The notes under the pieces are model-generated. The model was not told the DNA's origin. It searched no databases and saw nothing but the letters and a program-made list of their open reading frames with translations. A stretch of DNA of 64,000 nucleotides from CAYRFF01 sp964436125 (GTDB lineage Bacteria > Bacteroidota > Bacteroidia > Chitinophagales > Saprospiraceae), in NCBI GenBank assembly GCA_964436125.1, contig CAYTBT010000003.1, positions 1 through 64,000 of the forward strand. Direction: 5' to 3'. How positions within the stretch are numbered: position 1 is the first letter of the stretch; each line of letters begins with the position of its first letter. Positions 35,887-44,938 of this stretch are shown here, one piece after another. The translations under genes and the position numbers were made by a program.

Positions 35887-37372
35887 AAACTACTCGATTT
35901 ACGCCATTTACTTTATTAATAATTTCCGATGATATCTCTGCAAGGAGCTCATAAGGGATTCTCGTCCACTCTGCAGTCATACCATCCATAGAATTAACGG
36001 CTCTCAATGCAATTGTATTTTCATAGGTCCTTTCATCTCCCATTACTCCGACAGACCTTACCGGCAATAAAATTGTTCCCGCCTGCCATATCTTATCGTA
36101 ATAATCAGCATCTTTCAATTTCTGAATATAAATATTATCTGCTTCTTGAAGGATTTTTACCTTTTCAGCAGTTATGTCACTTAAAATACGGATTGCAAGT
36201 CCGGGACCGGGAAATGGATGTCGCTGTAACATTCTTTCAGGCACATCCACTTCTCTGCCGATGAGTCGTACTTCATCTTTAAACAACATACGCAAGGGCT
36301 CGAGAAGTTCAAGATTCATCTTCTCCGGCAATCCGCCTACATTGTGATGGGATTTTATGGTTACCGATGGCCCTTGAACCGATACTGATTCAATAACATC
36401 AGGATATATCGTACCTTGTCCCAGAAATTGAACATCCTTTATTTTTTTTGCCTCTTCTTCAAAGATTTCAATAAACAATCCACCGATAATCTTGCGCTTC
36501 TTCTCCGGATCGCTCACGCCTTCCAATGCTGCATAAAACCTCTCTGCAGCTTCAATTCCATGTACATTAAGGCCGATTTTATCGTAATCCTGCAGAACTT
36601 GCTTATATTCATCTTTCCTTAAAAGTCCATTATCGACAAATATGCAATGCAGTTGCTCCCCTATGGCCTTATGGATTATCGACGCTGCAACTGTTGAATC
36701 AACACCTCCCGATATCGCCATTATGACCGATGCTTCTCCTACTCGATTTTTAATCTTCTGTATGCTATCATGAACAAATTGCTCCGGTGTCCACTCACCC
36801 TTACAATCAGCTATTTTAAAGAGGAAATTACGGATTATTTCCCTCCCTTCAAGGCTGTGCGTTACTTCTGGATGGAACTGAAGACAATGTACATTCATCT
36901 CATCAGAATAAAAAGCAGCGATAGGTATATTCTGCGTACTTGCTGTAAGCTGAAACCCATCCGGAAGTTCAAGTATTGTATCTCCATGTGACATCCACAC
37001 TTGAGTTTCTTCTTGTAAGCCCTCCATTAAGGAATAACCTACCATTTCAGCCTTTAACATTGCTTTTCCATACTCACGGTGCATGGATTGTTCTACTTTG
37101 CCGCCATATTGATGGGCAAATAGCTGTGCTCCATAACATATTGCAAGGATAGGCACCATCCCTACAAGCTCATCCAGCGCTAGCTCAAGGGGGTCAATGC
37201 CGGTCACCGACACCGGACTACCCGATAGTATTATACCGCGTAATCCATCTTCAAATTCCAGGGCTTTATTATATGGCTGGATTTCACAATACACATTATT
37301 CTCGCGTACTCTTCTCGCAATTAATTGTGTGTATTGCGACCCAAAATCCAAGATTATAATTTTCTCTTTCAT
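35843..37372 (-). CDS. guaA: GMP synthase (glutamine-hydrolysing)
   Basis: 509 residues: N-terminal class I glutaminase with Cys79 in ILAICYGAQ and FHPEVTHS, the ATP-pyrophosphatase P-loop AISGGVDSTVAA, and a C-terminal dimerisation domain ending TKPPATIEWE. It converts XMP to GMP. It overlaps the following lipoprotein gene by 44 bases, an unusual coupling. Confidence 0.97.
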   Translation of the reverse strand: MKEKIIILDFGSQYTQLIARRVRENNVYCEIQPYNKALEFEDGLRGIILSGSPVSVTGIDPLELALDELVGMVPILAICYGAQLFAHQYGGKVEQSMHREYGKAMLKAEMVGYSLMEGLQEETQVWMSHGDTILELPDGFQLTASTQNIPIAAFYSDEMNVHCLQFHPEVTHSLEGREIIRNFLFKIADCKGEWTPEQFVHDSIQKIKNRVGEASVIMAISGGVDSTVAASIIHKAIGEQLHCIFVDNGLLRKDEYKQVLQDYDKIGLNVHGIEAAERFYAALEGVSDPEKKRKIIGGLFIEIFEEEAKKIKDVQFLGQGTIYPDVIESVSVQGPSVTIKSHHNVGGLPEKMNLELLEPLRMLFKDEVRLIGREVDVPERMLQRHPFPGPGLAIRILSDITAEKVKILQEADNIYIQKLKDADYYDKIWQAGTILLPVRSVGVMGDERTYENTIALRAVNSMDGMTAEWTRIPYELLAEISSEIINKVNGVNRVVYDISTKPPATIEWE

Positions 37373-37412
37373 AGGCTTATACTTAGCTTAACCCCCTTTA
37401 AATAGTTACCCA

Positions 37413-38321
37413 TTATTTCCCTTCTTTGTCTTTTAACATACTCAACATCCTGTGCAAGATGCCATTGATGAATGATCGCGATTTTTCCGTAGAATAAAGT
37501 TTAGCTAGTTCAACATATTCATTGACACTCACACTCAGCGGGATATTGTCAAAGTATTTCATCTCCACTATTGCAAGTTTCAAAATGAGTAAATCCACGA
37601 TCGCAAGCCGTTTAATGTCCCAGTTCTCCAGTATATCATTTATTATTGCCTCAATCTCTCGTTTTTTACTTCTGACGACATTCATTAACTCTTCACCGAG
37701 TGCTCTTGATTCCCGTTTATTGGGGTAAAAATCCATAAAAAAACTTTCCTCTGCCGGCAAGGATTTTAAGGTGCGTTTCATCGCTCCGAGAACCAGTGAC
37801 TTATCATCCATCCATGCCGCATATCCGTCTTCCATCATCTCATTGAAGCTCTCATGCTCCTTGAGAAAACGCAATGCATTATGGAGGATATCGATGTGAA
37901 CATCCCGTGTATAGCCCGTGCGATTGAGGTAATTTTTATAAGTCTCCTTTGAGCTGTAGGCCTTGTATAGACGGCGTAAAATATCCAGGTTTAGGATTTC
38001 ATCAAATTTTTCCAGCTCACATTTCTTGAGAAAATTCTCATTCTCAGCAATACTTTGAAGGTATATATTCTCATACAGAATCGGCTGAAAGTTTTTATCT
38101 GCTTCGGTAGGTAGATACTTTTTCTTGCGTTTCTCCGCATCCTCTACGGATAATTCGCAGAATTTCACCAGTGCATATAAGGCATACAGATAGGTATGAA
38201 AAGTATCCATTATAAGCTTTCTGTAGAATGTTTTAGCTTCCGCAAATGTCAAACTAGTATCTTCCTCATAAGCATACAGGCTCTGTAATGCTTTTATACG
38301 GATATTCCTTCTACTTATCAT
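37413..38321 (-). CDS. nusB: Transcription antitermination factor NusB, long Bacteroidota form
   Basis: 302 residues versus about 140 in E. coli. The start RRNIRIKALQSLYAYEED and the end NIPLSVSVNEYVELAKLYSTEKSRSFINGILHRM match NusB; the middle is an insertion typical of Bacteroidota. NusB acts with NusE on rRNA boxA. The minus-strand 13-mer near the start encodes FAEA. Confidence 0.93.
   Translation of the reverse strand: MISRRNIRIKALQSLYAYEEDTSLTFAEAKTFYRKLIMDTFHTYLYALYALVKFCELSVEDAEKRKKKYLPTEADKNFQPILYENIYLQSIAENENFLKKCELEKFDEILNLDILRRLYKAYSSKETYKNYLNRTGYTRDVHIDILHNALRFLKEHESFNEMMEDGYAAWMDDKSLVLGAMKRTLKSLPAEESFFMDFYPNKRESRALGEELMNVVRSKKREIEAIINDILENWDIKRLAIVDLLILKLAIVEMKYFDNIPLSVSVNEYVELAKLYSTEKSRSFINGILHRMLSMLKDKEGK
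38235..38247 (-). repeat. 13-mer motif ATTTGCGGAAGCT, exact
   Basis: In nusB, same strand as the gene, encoding FAEA. The 3' flank aaaacattctac is A/T-rich. Confidence 0.9.
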
Positions 38322-38441
38322 GGACGTGAAACCTATTTTCGTTCATCTTTCAAGAATTGCAAATAAACTACTTTATCTGCACAATAAATGCATTCACCGA
38401 GAGAAATCTATAAACCGGCTACTAGCATAGAGCAATTTGGC

Positions 38442-39947
38442 TTACTTTTTCTCCTTAATGTATAATTCCTTTATCTCCTTATAGGATGGAACTTGTTTAT
38501 AGTGCCATTTCTTGACTACTGTCCCATCATGCCATAGAATCAGACCGGGATTGGAGCGTATCATGGTTTTCAAGCTTATTCCGTCCGCCTGAAAAACAGG
38601 GTATTCACCTTTCGTTTCAAGGCGCAAATCACGCATTACGGGAAAAGACATCCCTCCGAGGACGGCTTTCACATCATACCCATCATTTTTTGCTTCCTTC
38701 AGAATAGGATTGAGGACTTCAGCAAATGCCTTCTCGTAATCAGAATCGAGGACGACATTAGGTACTTTTTTCAGTTCAGCTGTAACCGTATCTATTCCTG
38801 AAACAACATGCACCATTGTGTCCGTAGGATCCGTAGGATTAATCATAAAAATCGTATCTTGCACATAAGTCGTGTCAAGTACTTCTGCCTCCACATAATC
38901 CACCTTTCCATTCAATTTATAGGACACAATCATAAAGGTATAGGAAGTATCGGCAAGAAAATCATGCACTATATTATTCCCTGATGGCCCGAATATACTG
39001 AAATCAGATATCTCAGTAGGCGCAATAGCCGGCTCCGTTTTAATCTGCCCGACGGTTTTGTACTTATCTTTTCCATACTTGGCTTTAAAGTTGCTGAGAT
39101 ATTCTTGATAAGGCACTTCAAGAATCTCGCCTGTTTCCAGATTTTTCACCTCAAATGCCTTGATCTTCACATTGGCCATTGCCTCTGCTTCCGCCTTCAT
39201 CTGAGCTCTGACATTTACACCTTCCTTAAACGGACGAAAATCAACATCGGGAAGATCCCACACATAATTACTCATCCCGTAGATTAAAGTGGCAACAATG
39301 GTAAGAAAAATAATCAATGATCTTATCCTCGGCTTAAAGAGCTTGTGTGCTTGTCGGGTAAAGAACAAGAAGATAAGACCTGGAATAAGCAATGCAATAT
39401 CCTTGAGGAATGAAACACCCGGATCCAGCAATATAAAATCACCGAAGCATCCACAGTCGGTTACCCGCATATTGGATGCTTGATATGTCTGCCATTGCCC
39501 GAAGTCAAAGAAATTGGCCGTCCGCGGCACATATCCTGTCAGATATGTAAAGCCTGTCAGAAATGCAAAGAAAATGACGAGCAACACATACAACCAGGCT
39601 GTTAACTTATGCCTGAACCCGATTAACAACATCACACCCAAGACAATCTCAAAGACAATCATAATCAAGGAAAATGTCGATGAATATTCATTGAGAAAGG
39701 GGAATATAGGTGCGATAAATGAAAACCACGTTGCTTCAAATGTCCGCTCAAATTCCGCAAAGTATTCCTCCATTTTATATGCTGTACCCAGTGGATCTAT
39801 AATCTTCACCGCTCCGGAAACGATGAAGAATACTCCTACAAAGTTCTGCAAAAAAGAATAAAAGTAATTCTTGACCACTTTAAATTCTGCCGCAGTTAAT
39901 GCGATAGCAAATATGGCAATGTATAAGCTTAATTGTTCTAATGTCAT
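38442..39947 (-). CDS. DoxX/MauE-type membrane protein with C-terminal soluble domain
   Basis: 501 residues. The first about 215 carry five to six helices with FVGVFFIVSGAVKIIDPLGTAYKMEEYF (DoxX/MauE start) and a VTDCGCFGDF cysteine motif. The rest is a soluble, probably periplasmic part (about 225-501) I do not recognise. Perhaps it acts in quinone-linked or thiol-redox chemistry. It starts two bases from the DUF1599 gene. Confidence 0.75.
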   Translation of the reverse strand: MTLEQLSLYIAIFAIALTAAEFKVVKNYFYSFLQNFVGVFFIVSGAVKIIDPLGTAYKMEEYFAEFERTFEATWFSFIAPIFPFLNEYSSTFSLIMIVFEIVLGVMLLIGFRHKLTAWLYVLLVIFFAFLTGFTYLTGYVPRTANFFDFGQWQTYQASNMRVTDCGCFGDFILLDPGVSFLKDIALLIPGLIFLFFTRQAHKLFKPRIRSLIIFLTIVATLIYGMSNYVWDLPDVDFRPFKEGVNVRAQMKAEAEAMANVKIKAFEVKNLETGEILEVPYQEYLSNFKAKYGKDKYKTVGQIKTEPAIAPTEISDFSIFGPSGNNIVHDFLADTSYTFMIVSYKLNGKVDYVEAEVLDTTYVQDTIFMINPTDPTDTMVHVVSGIDTVTAELKKVPNVVLDSDYEKAFAEVLNPILKEAKNDGYDVKAVLGGMSFPVMRDLRLETKGEYPVFQADGISLKTMIRSNPGLILWHDGTVVKKWHYKQVPSYKEIKELYIKEKK

Positions 39948-39949
39948 TG

Positions 39950-40501
39950 TTAATTCTTTTCTCTTAGCCTGATTAAAGCAAATACCGCATAGTTTATTAT
40001 ATCTCTATAGCCTGCCTCCAAGCCTTCCGAAACTAGCGTTTGCCCACTATTGTCTTCGATGCTCTTTATCCTTAACAACTTCATCAGTATAAGATCGGTT
40101 ATCGATGATATGCGCATCCTTCTCCATGCTTCATCGTAATCGTGATTCTTGGAGTCGAGTAAACTTCTGACTCCGGCAATCTCCTTGTCGAATTCTTTAA
40201 GTACTTTTTCTGTAGAAAGTTCAAGTGCTTCTCCATCGCCGAGTTCCAGTTGTATTAAAGCAAGAACGCTATAATTTATAAGCCCCACATATTCATCTTC
40301 TATCTTGTCTTCCACTTTCTGTACGCCCTTCTCCTCTACCGATCGTATGCGTTGTGCCTTGATAAATAACTGATCCGTCAGCGATGATGGACGCAATATC
40401 CGCCACGCAGTGCCATAATCACGTGTCTTCTTCTCAAAGAGCGTCCTACACTCCCGGATAATGCTATCAAATTGCTTTAATGTATCAAGCTCCTGAACCA
40501 T
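39950..40501 (-). CDS. DUF1599 nucleotide-modification-associated protein, internally duplicated
   Basis: 183 residues from the ATG at 40501. Two similar halves of about 85 residues: KTRDYGTAWRILRPSSLTDQ and KNHDYDEAWRRMRISSITDL, each followed by a RIRS/RIKS helix. The domain is linked to nucleotide pyrophosphohydrolase-like (MazG) folds. The start follows TATATTTG by four bases, so it may be leaderless. It is probably cotranscribed with the DoxX-type gene. Confidence 0.82.
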   Translation of the reverse strand: MVQELDTLKQFDSIIRECRTLFEKKTRDYGTAWRILRPSSLTDQLFIKAQRIRSVEEKGVQKVEDKIEDEYVGLINYSVLALIQLELGDGEALELSTEKVLKEFDKEIAGVRSLLDSKNHDYDEAWRRMRISSITDLILMKLLRIKSIEDNSGQTLVSEGLEAGYRDIINYAVFALIRLREKN

Positions 40502-40505
40502 GGTG

Positions 40506-40513
40506 CAAATATA
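40506..40513 (-). promoter_or_regulatory. -7 box TATATTTG directly before the DUF1599 ATG
   Basis: The minus-strand order is TATATTTG-caccATG, the same layout as the S24 regulator gene. Confidence 0.5.
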
Positions 40514-40591
40514 CACATCATAAGCGGAGAGTCTGTACAATTTTTATAAATTTGAAGAAATATTACGGAATATCTACACTTTCAACCGCTT

Positions 40592-41446
40592 ATGCAATTG
40601 ATTGCCTGTATTGTTGCAACAACAATCGTCCTCATTATTCTCAAGTACGTCGGCATCAACAAGCTGAACTTATGGCTTATACTCACAATAAATTATGCCA
40701 CCTGTTTCCTCATAAGCGGAAGCTTCACAATCAGCATAAATCGTGAAATATCTATTTTAATCCCTGAGTTTAAACACCTTGTGCTTGGAGCATTATTTGT
40801 CCTTGGATATCTATTTACTCAACTTGCCTTAAATTACCATTCCCTGCAGAAAACGAGTTTATTCCACCGCTTGTCCTTGCTCCTTCCCATCGCCACTGCC
40901 TTCATTATCCTCCACCAGGAATTCAAGCTCATTCAAGTCCCCGGCTTCCTCCTTGCCATCGCCGCAATGTATTTCCTTACGATGCGCAAGAAGAAATCAA
41001 TCAGCTTTACAATAAAAAGCAGCACCTTTATTCTCTTCCTCGTGTGGCTTGTCAATGGAAGCATCGATTCCCTATTTGTCCTTTTCTCACAAGGCCCTTT
41101 ATCTATGCTTGCGCAAATGGCCTTCCTCGCTCCCATTTTCCTCATTGCCTTTCTGTTCAGTGCTCTGGTGAGCTTTATCAAGACGACCGGCATACCTTCC
41201 TCGAGAGAATGGAGCTATGGGATAAGCCTCGGAATTGCCAATATCGCCGGCGTCTTTTTCTTCATGGGCGGCTTAAATTCCTTTACGGACGATGCTATTT
41301 TTATCACTTTAAACCATTGTGGCATTATCTTACTTGCTAGTTTAGTCGGGGCGATATTTTTCAAGGAAAAAGCCGGTCGCCGTATGTGGGTCGGCACTTT
41401 TCTCGCACTTATTGCCATCGCATGGCTCGTTTTTACAGATTATTAA
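40592..41446 (+). CDS. DMT/EamA-type membrane transporter
   Basis: 284 residues and about 10 helices in two repeats, as in EamA drug/metabolite transporters. The final GAIFFKEKAGRRMWVGTFLALIAIAWL resembles the terminal EamA helix pair. Substrate unknown. It precedes the IMPACT-family gene by nine bases. Confidence 0.8.
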   Translation: MQLIACIVATTIVLIILKYVGINKLNLWLILTINYATCFLISGSFTISINREISILIPEFKHLVLGALFVLGYLFTQLALNYHSLQKTSLFHRLSLLLPIATAFIILHQEFKLIQVPGFLLAIAAMYFLTMRKKKSISFTIKSSTFILFLVWLVNGSIDSLFVLFSQGPLSMLAQMAFLAPIFLIAFLFSALVSFIKTTGIPSSREWSYGISLGIANIAGVFFFMGGLNSFTDDAIFITLNHCGIILLASLVGAIFFKEKAGRRMWVGTFLALIAIAWLVFTDY

Positions 41447-41455
41447 GCAGAAAAC

Positions 41456-42118
41456 ATGAAAGACGCATATAAAACAATTGATGGGAATTCAGAAGGAGAA
41501 TACTCTGATCGAGGAAGTAAATTTATTGCATTTGCAAGCTCTGTAGCCGATGTTGATGAAGCGGAAGCCTTCCTTCAATCCGTAAAAAAGGAGCATTTCA
41601 AAGCGCGCCATCACTGTTATGCCTATCGCATCGGAGCCGGTGATGATATATTCAGAATAAACGATGATGGTGAACCTTCAGGTACCGCAGGCCGCCCTAT
41701 TTATGGACAAATTCTCAGTGCCGATCTCCGCGATATAATTATCGTCGTAGTGCGCTACTTCGGTGGGAAATTGCTCGGGGCCTCCGGCCTTATTCAAGCT
41801 TATAAAAGTGCTGCTGAAAATGCGATAAACAATGCAGATATAAGGATAGTACATTTGCGGAAGCTGATAAAAGCTAAGCTTGCATACGCCAGAGAACCAT
41901 TTTTTATGGATGCACTTTCTGCTCTAGAGATTGATGTTACTGCCCGCAATTATGGGGAAAAAGCAGAAATAACATTTGCAGTAGCTCAATCGCAAGTTGA
42001 GCTAAGGTTGAAGGAAATCTGCGGGAAGATTCTCGGAAGAAATTTGAAGGATATTGAAGACCCATATACCTGCATCGAAGACATCAATTTCAAGGTACTT
42101 AAAACACAGATGGCATGA
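41456..42118 (+). CDS. IMPACT/YigZ family protein
   Basis: 220 residues. The UPF0029 N-terminal domain shows SRGSKFIAF-type start, FKARHHCYAYRIG, INDDGEPSGTAGRPI and VVRYFGGKLLGASGLIQAY, followed by the YigZ C-terminal ferredoxin-like domain. Function unclear, perhaps translation-stress control. Its stop overlaps coaE (ATGA). An exact 13-mer is in a third frame (LRKL). Confidence 0.92.
   Translation: MKDAYKTIDGNSEGEYSDRGSKFIAFASSVADVDEAEAFLQSVKKEHFKARHHCYAYRIGAGDDIFRINDDGEPSGTAGRPIYGQILSADLRDIIIVVVRYFGGKLLGASGLIQAYKSAAENAINNADIRIVHLRKLIKAKLAYAREPFFMDALSALEIDVTARNYGEKAEITFAVAQSQVELRLKEICGKILGRNLKDIEDPYTCIEDINFKVLKTQMA
41853..41865 (+). repeat. 13-mer motif ATTTGCGGAAGCT, exact
   Basis: In the YigZ-type gene, in the frame giving HLRKL, different from the FAEA and ASAN frames. 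The 3' flank gataaaagctaa is A/T-rich. Confidence 0.9.
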
Positions 42119-42720
42119 AAACTATAAAAGTAGGTCTCACCGGCGGAATAGGTACGGGAAAAAGTACGGTTGCGAGAATCTTTGAAACAATAGGTATTCC
42201 GGTTTATTATGCTGATGCTGCAGCCAAGCGACTTATGCAGACAGACAGGCGAGTCAAGGAAGAACTAAGCCGACTATTCGGTAGCAATGTCTATGCGGCA
42301 AATGGGGAACTCAAGCGTGCTTGGCTTGCTGATAAAGTGTTCAATAATGATAGTATGCTCGCCGAACTGAACGCCGTTATTCATCCTGCAGTCCGGCGCG
42401 ATGCAGAAATCTGGTTCAATAGTCAATCCGGTGCATACGCAATTGAAGAAGCGGCTATTCTCATTGAAAGTGGCGCATACCAAGCTGTTGATGTAATCAT
42501 CGTCGTCACCGCTCCACGAGAATTATGCATATCGCGAGTCATGCAACGCGACAATGTGAACAAGGATAAAGTACTTCAGCGTATGGACAATCAATTATCG
42601 ATGGAAGAACGACTTAGTTATGCTGATTATCGCATTGTTAATGACGGAAATCAATTCCTTATTCCCCAGGTACTACACATAGACAATCAGTTAAAGTACA
42701 ACTTTAATTCAAATTTCTGA
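42115..42720 (+). CDS. coaE: Dephospho-CoA kinase
   Basis: 201 residues with P-loop GGIGTGKST (9-17), YYADAAAKRLM and VTAPRELCISRVMQRD. It phosphorylates dephospho-CoA, the last step of CoA synthesis. The ATG overlaps the stop of the upstream gene by four bases. Confidence 0.95.
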   Translation: MKTIKVGLTGGIGTGKSTVARIFETIGIPVYYADAAAKRLMQTDRRVKEELSRLFGSNVYAANGELKRAWLADKVFNNDSMLAELNAVIHPAVRRDAEIWFNSQSGAYAIEEAAILIESGAYQAVDVIIVVTAPRELCISRVMQRDNVNKDKVLQRMDNQLSMEERLSYADYRIVNDGNQFLIPQVLHIDNQLKYNFNSNF

Positions 42721-42820
42721 ACTATTGTTTATCAATGCATTATACTTATATTAATCCTCCAGCCATGAATAGCAATTTATTGGCCGCCCCATTTATAGAC
42801 ATTTTAAATGCAGACTTATT

Positions 42821-43957
42821 TTACCGGAATACGGAAGCCGGTTCCACTTTATTGATTCTCTGAATGGCAAAGAGTGCTCCACCGACTGAAATAAACAGGG
42901 TTACAAAGAGGAGAAATGCCACGAGCCATAGAGGAAAATGTATAAACAAGCCGGCATTGGCGACACCTTGTTTAAACAGGAGTAATAAACCCATCGCAAT
43001 CAGAAAACCGATAAGAGCAAATAGTAAAGCTTGGATTAAAATCAATTTCCGCACATATCCATTGGTGGCGCCTATTGCCTTGTAAGTCCCATAATCTTTC
43101 AAGCGATTTAAAATAGCTGAATACATTGTCAATCCAATGATAAAAAAGCCGGTAATAATTGCAAATACTACCAGCGTTCCAAAACTCAGCCCCATATTGG
43201 TCGCGCTCAATAAATGAGTTACGGTTGTCTCTCTCAACTCATCAACCGGCCATGCTTTTACTCCATAAAAAGTCTGATTAATCCGCTCCGCTACTGTGTG
43301 AACATCCGCTCCCGGCTTCAAGGCTACCGTGATAATACTGACCATATTCTCCGGAAAATTGCAATAATAACGGACATTGGCAGCGCTAGTGTACATAAAA
43401 TGTCCTCCGAATGCCTTTACATTCTTAGTTATCACCTTGACAACGGCATTCTTTCCATTAATTTCTATCGGAGAGCCTATCCCGAGATGCACATCCCAAG
43501 CCTTGGTATCAAAATATTCAGTCGTAACAGCATTGGGTTGAATGAGCGACTTTAAAGTCCCTTTAAAAATCCTGGACGTATCCGGTCCCCCGGCAAATAC
43601 CAGTCCATTGCTTCCCACAAGTGTGACCGGCACGAGCTTTCGATTGGGCAATCTGATACTTGCTTTCCCCACAAGAATGGGAAAGGTATTCTGCACGCCT
43701 TTTATACTTCTTATTTCCCTGACGAGTCTTGCATCGAGATTGCTTAATACATTTACATTTTTCGTCGTGTTGTCGATAACCCATATTTCCCCTGCATGTG
43801 AATTGGCATTATTGATTAAACCGCCCATGGCATTGGTAATAAATTGCAAGGTGGCAAGTTGTTGTCCTATCAAGAAGATACTGATGACTATCCCCACGAT
43901 TATACCGATACTCTTGGGGCGATCATACAACATAAACTTGATTGCTATACGGAGCAT
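42821..43957 (-). CDS. DevC-like ABC exporter permease (MacB/FtsX type)
   Basis: 378 residues. An N-terminal helix, a large periplasmic domain (MacB_PCD-like, about 45-230) and three C-terminal helices with LKDYGTYKAIGATNGYVRKLI match the DevC/FtsX permease class. It follows the HlyD-type adaptor by 12 bases and is third in a devA-devB-devC-like set. The unit probably exports a substrate through an unidentified outer-membrane channel. Confidence 0.85.
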   Translation of the reverse strand: MLRIAIKFMLYDRPKSIGIIVGIVISIFLIGQQLATLQFITNAMGGLINNANSHAGEIWVIDNTTKNVNVLSNLDARLVREIRSIKGVQNTFPILVGKASIRLPNRKLVPVTLVGSNGLVFAGGPDTSRIFKGTLKSLIQPNAVTTEYFDTKAWDVHLGIGSPIEINGKNAVVKVITKNVKAFGGHFMYTSAANVRYYCNFPENMVSIITVALKPGADVHTVAERINQTFYGVKAWPVDELRETTVTHLLSATNMGLSFGTLVVFAIITGFFIIGLTMYSAILNRLKDYGTYKAIGATNGYVRKLILIQALLFALIGFLIAMGLLLLFKQGVANAGLFIHFPLWLVAFLLFVTLFISVGGALFAIQRINKVEPASVFR

Positions 43958-43969
43958 ATCATGACAACT

Positions 43970-44938
43970 TTAATCGAGTGAAATATTACATTCAACCTTG
44001 GTATTGATCAATAAACCTCCTGTGCTATCCAGCAGGACTTTAAATCTACGCACTCGTCTATCTTGTTCCTCACCCGGCCTCCCTGTAAACATTGATTTAT
44101 TGCTCAATAATGGTGCAAGGGAGGAAATCTTCCCTGTAGTAATTATATGTGAGTCACCGATAAAGTGTATCGTAACATTCTGTCCTTTTTTCAGCCTGTC
44201 AGCAAACATCTGGTCCGCCTCACCATGAACGATATACGGCCCCAATGGGGCAAGGGTTGCATAGGCTTGTAATGGCTTCATTGCTTCCCCGATTTTGATA
44301 TTCTTACTGAGTATTACTCCATCGATAGGAGCAGTAAGGTTCTTTTTCTTCAAGTTCAATTGAGCTTTGCTCAATTGAACTTGAAGTTGTTCCACTTCTG
44401 CACGACTCACTTCAACTGCTTGCTTACTTTCTTTCAATCTAGCCTGCAGTACTTTTAATTCCTTTTCAAGTGTTGATACATGTTGTCTAGTATCAGCATC
44501 TTCCTCAGCAAGACTTCTACTTATTTCAAGGGATTGCGTTTTATGTGCTACTTGTGTCTGAAATTTCTCTACGGCAGTTTCTTTAGTCTTTACTTGAAGT
44601 CTTTGGGTAGCGATTTCCGCTTGCAACTGAGAGATCTGCAGGGATTCATTCCGATGCTCAAGAACAGCAAGAATTTGGCCTTTTTTTACCGTGTCACCTA
44701 CTTCAATGTCAATTGTTTTGACAATACCACCCAATTCAGAAGCAAGCTCAATCATTCCTATCTGTGGTTCAACTTTTCCTATTCCTACAAGCATATTGAC
44801 ATCGCGAGGTACAGAGACGTCTATTTCCGTAGGCTTTTGCTTCACTTCTGATGATCCACAAGCACTCAATAGGAAAAGCCCCAGGAGACCAAATAAAAGT
44901 ACAGTCCATTGCTTTTTACCTTGATTAATAGTCATCAT
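43970..44938 (-). CDS. HlyD/DevB-like membrane fusion lipoprotein
   Basis: 322 residues from the ATG at 44938, which overlaps the stop of the ATPase gene. A longer upstream frame from 45166 lies inside the ATPase gene. Lipobox LLSAC (Cys27), split biotinyl-lipoyl domain (GKVEPQIGMIELASELGGIV, later LTAPIDGVILS) and a long coiled-coil hairpin (about 100-200) fit an adaptor of an ABC exporter. A perfect 18-base inverted repeat lies in the coiled-coil region (44348-44386). Confidence 0.88.
   Translation of the reverse strand: MMTINQGKKQWTVLLFGLLGLFLLSACGSSEVKQKPTEIDVSVPRDVNMLVGIGKVEPQIGMIELASELGGIVKTIDIEVGDTVKKGQILAVLEHRNESLQISQLQAEIATQRLQVKTKETAVEKFQTQVAHKTQSLEISRSLAEEDADTRQHVSTLEKELKVLQARLKESKQAVEVSRAEVEQLQVQLSKAQLNLKKKNLTAPIDGVILSKNIKIGEAMKPLQAYATLAPLGPYIVHGEADQMFADRLKKGQNVTIHFIGDSHIITTGKISSLAPLLSNKSMFTGRPGEEQDRRVRRFKVLLDSTGGLLINTKVECNISLD
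44348..44386. repeat. Perfect 18-bp inverted repeat with 3-base loop inside devB-like CDS
   Basis: Left arm CTTCAAGTTCAATTGAGC, loop TTT, right arm GCTCAATTGAACTTGAAG, all paired. It encodes about residues 185-197 (QLQVQLSKAQLN) of the coiled coil. Confidence 0.9.

Noticed and set aside
38815..38840. 9-base tandem repeat tccgtagga inside the DoxX-type gene
   Set aside because: Encodes a short TDPTD stretch; a simple duplication with no further signal.
40712..40724. Further copy of the 13-mer (ATAAGCGGAAGCT)
   Set aside because: Two mismatches in the conserved TTT part; could be chance. Not counted.
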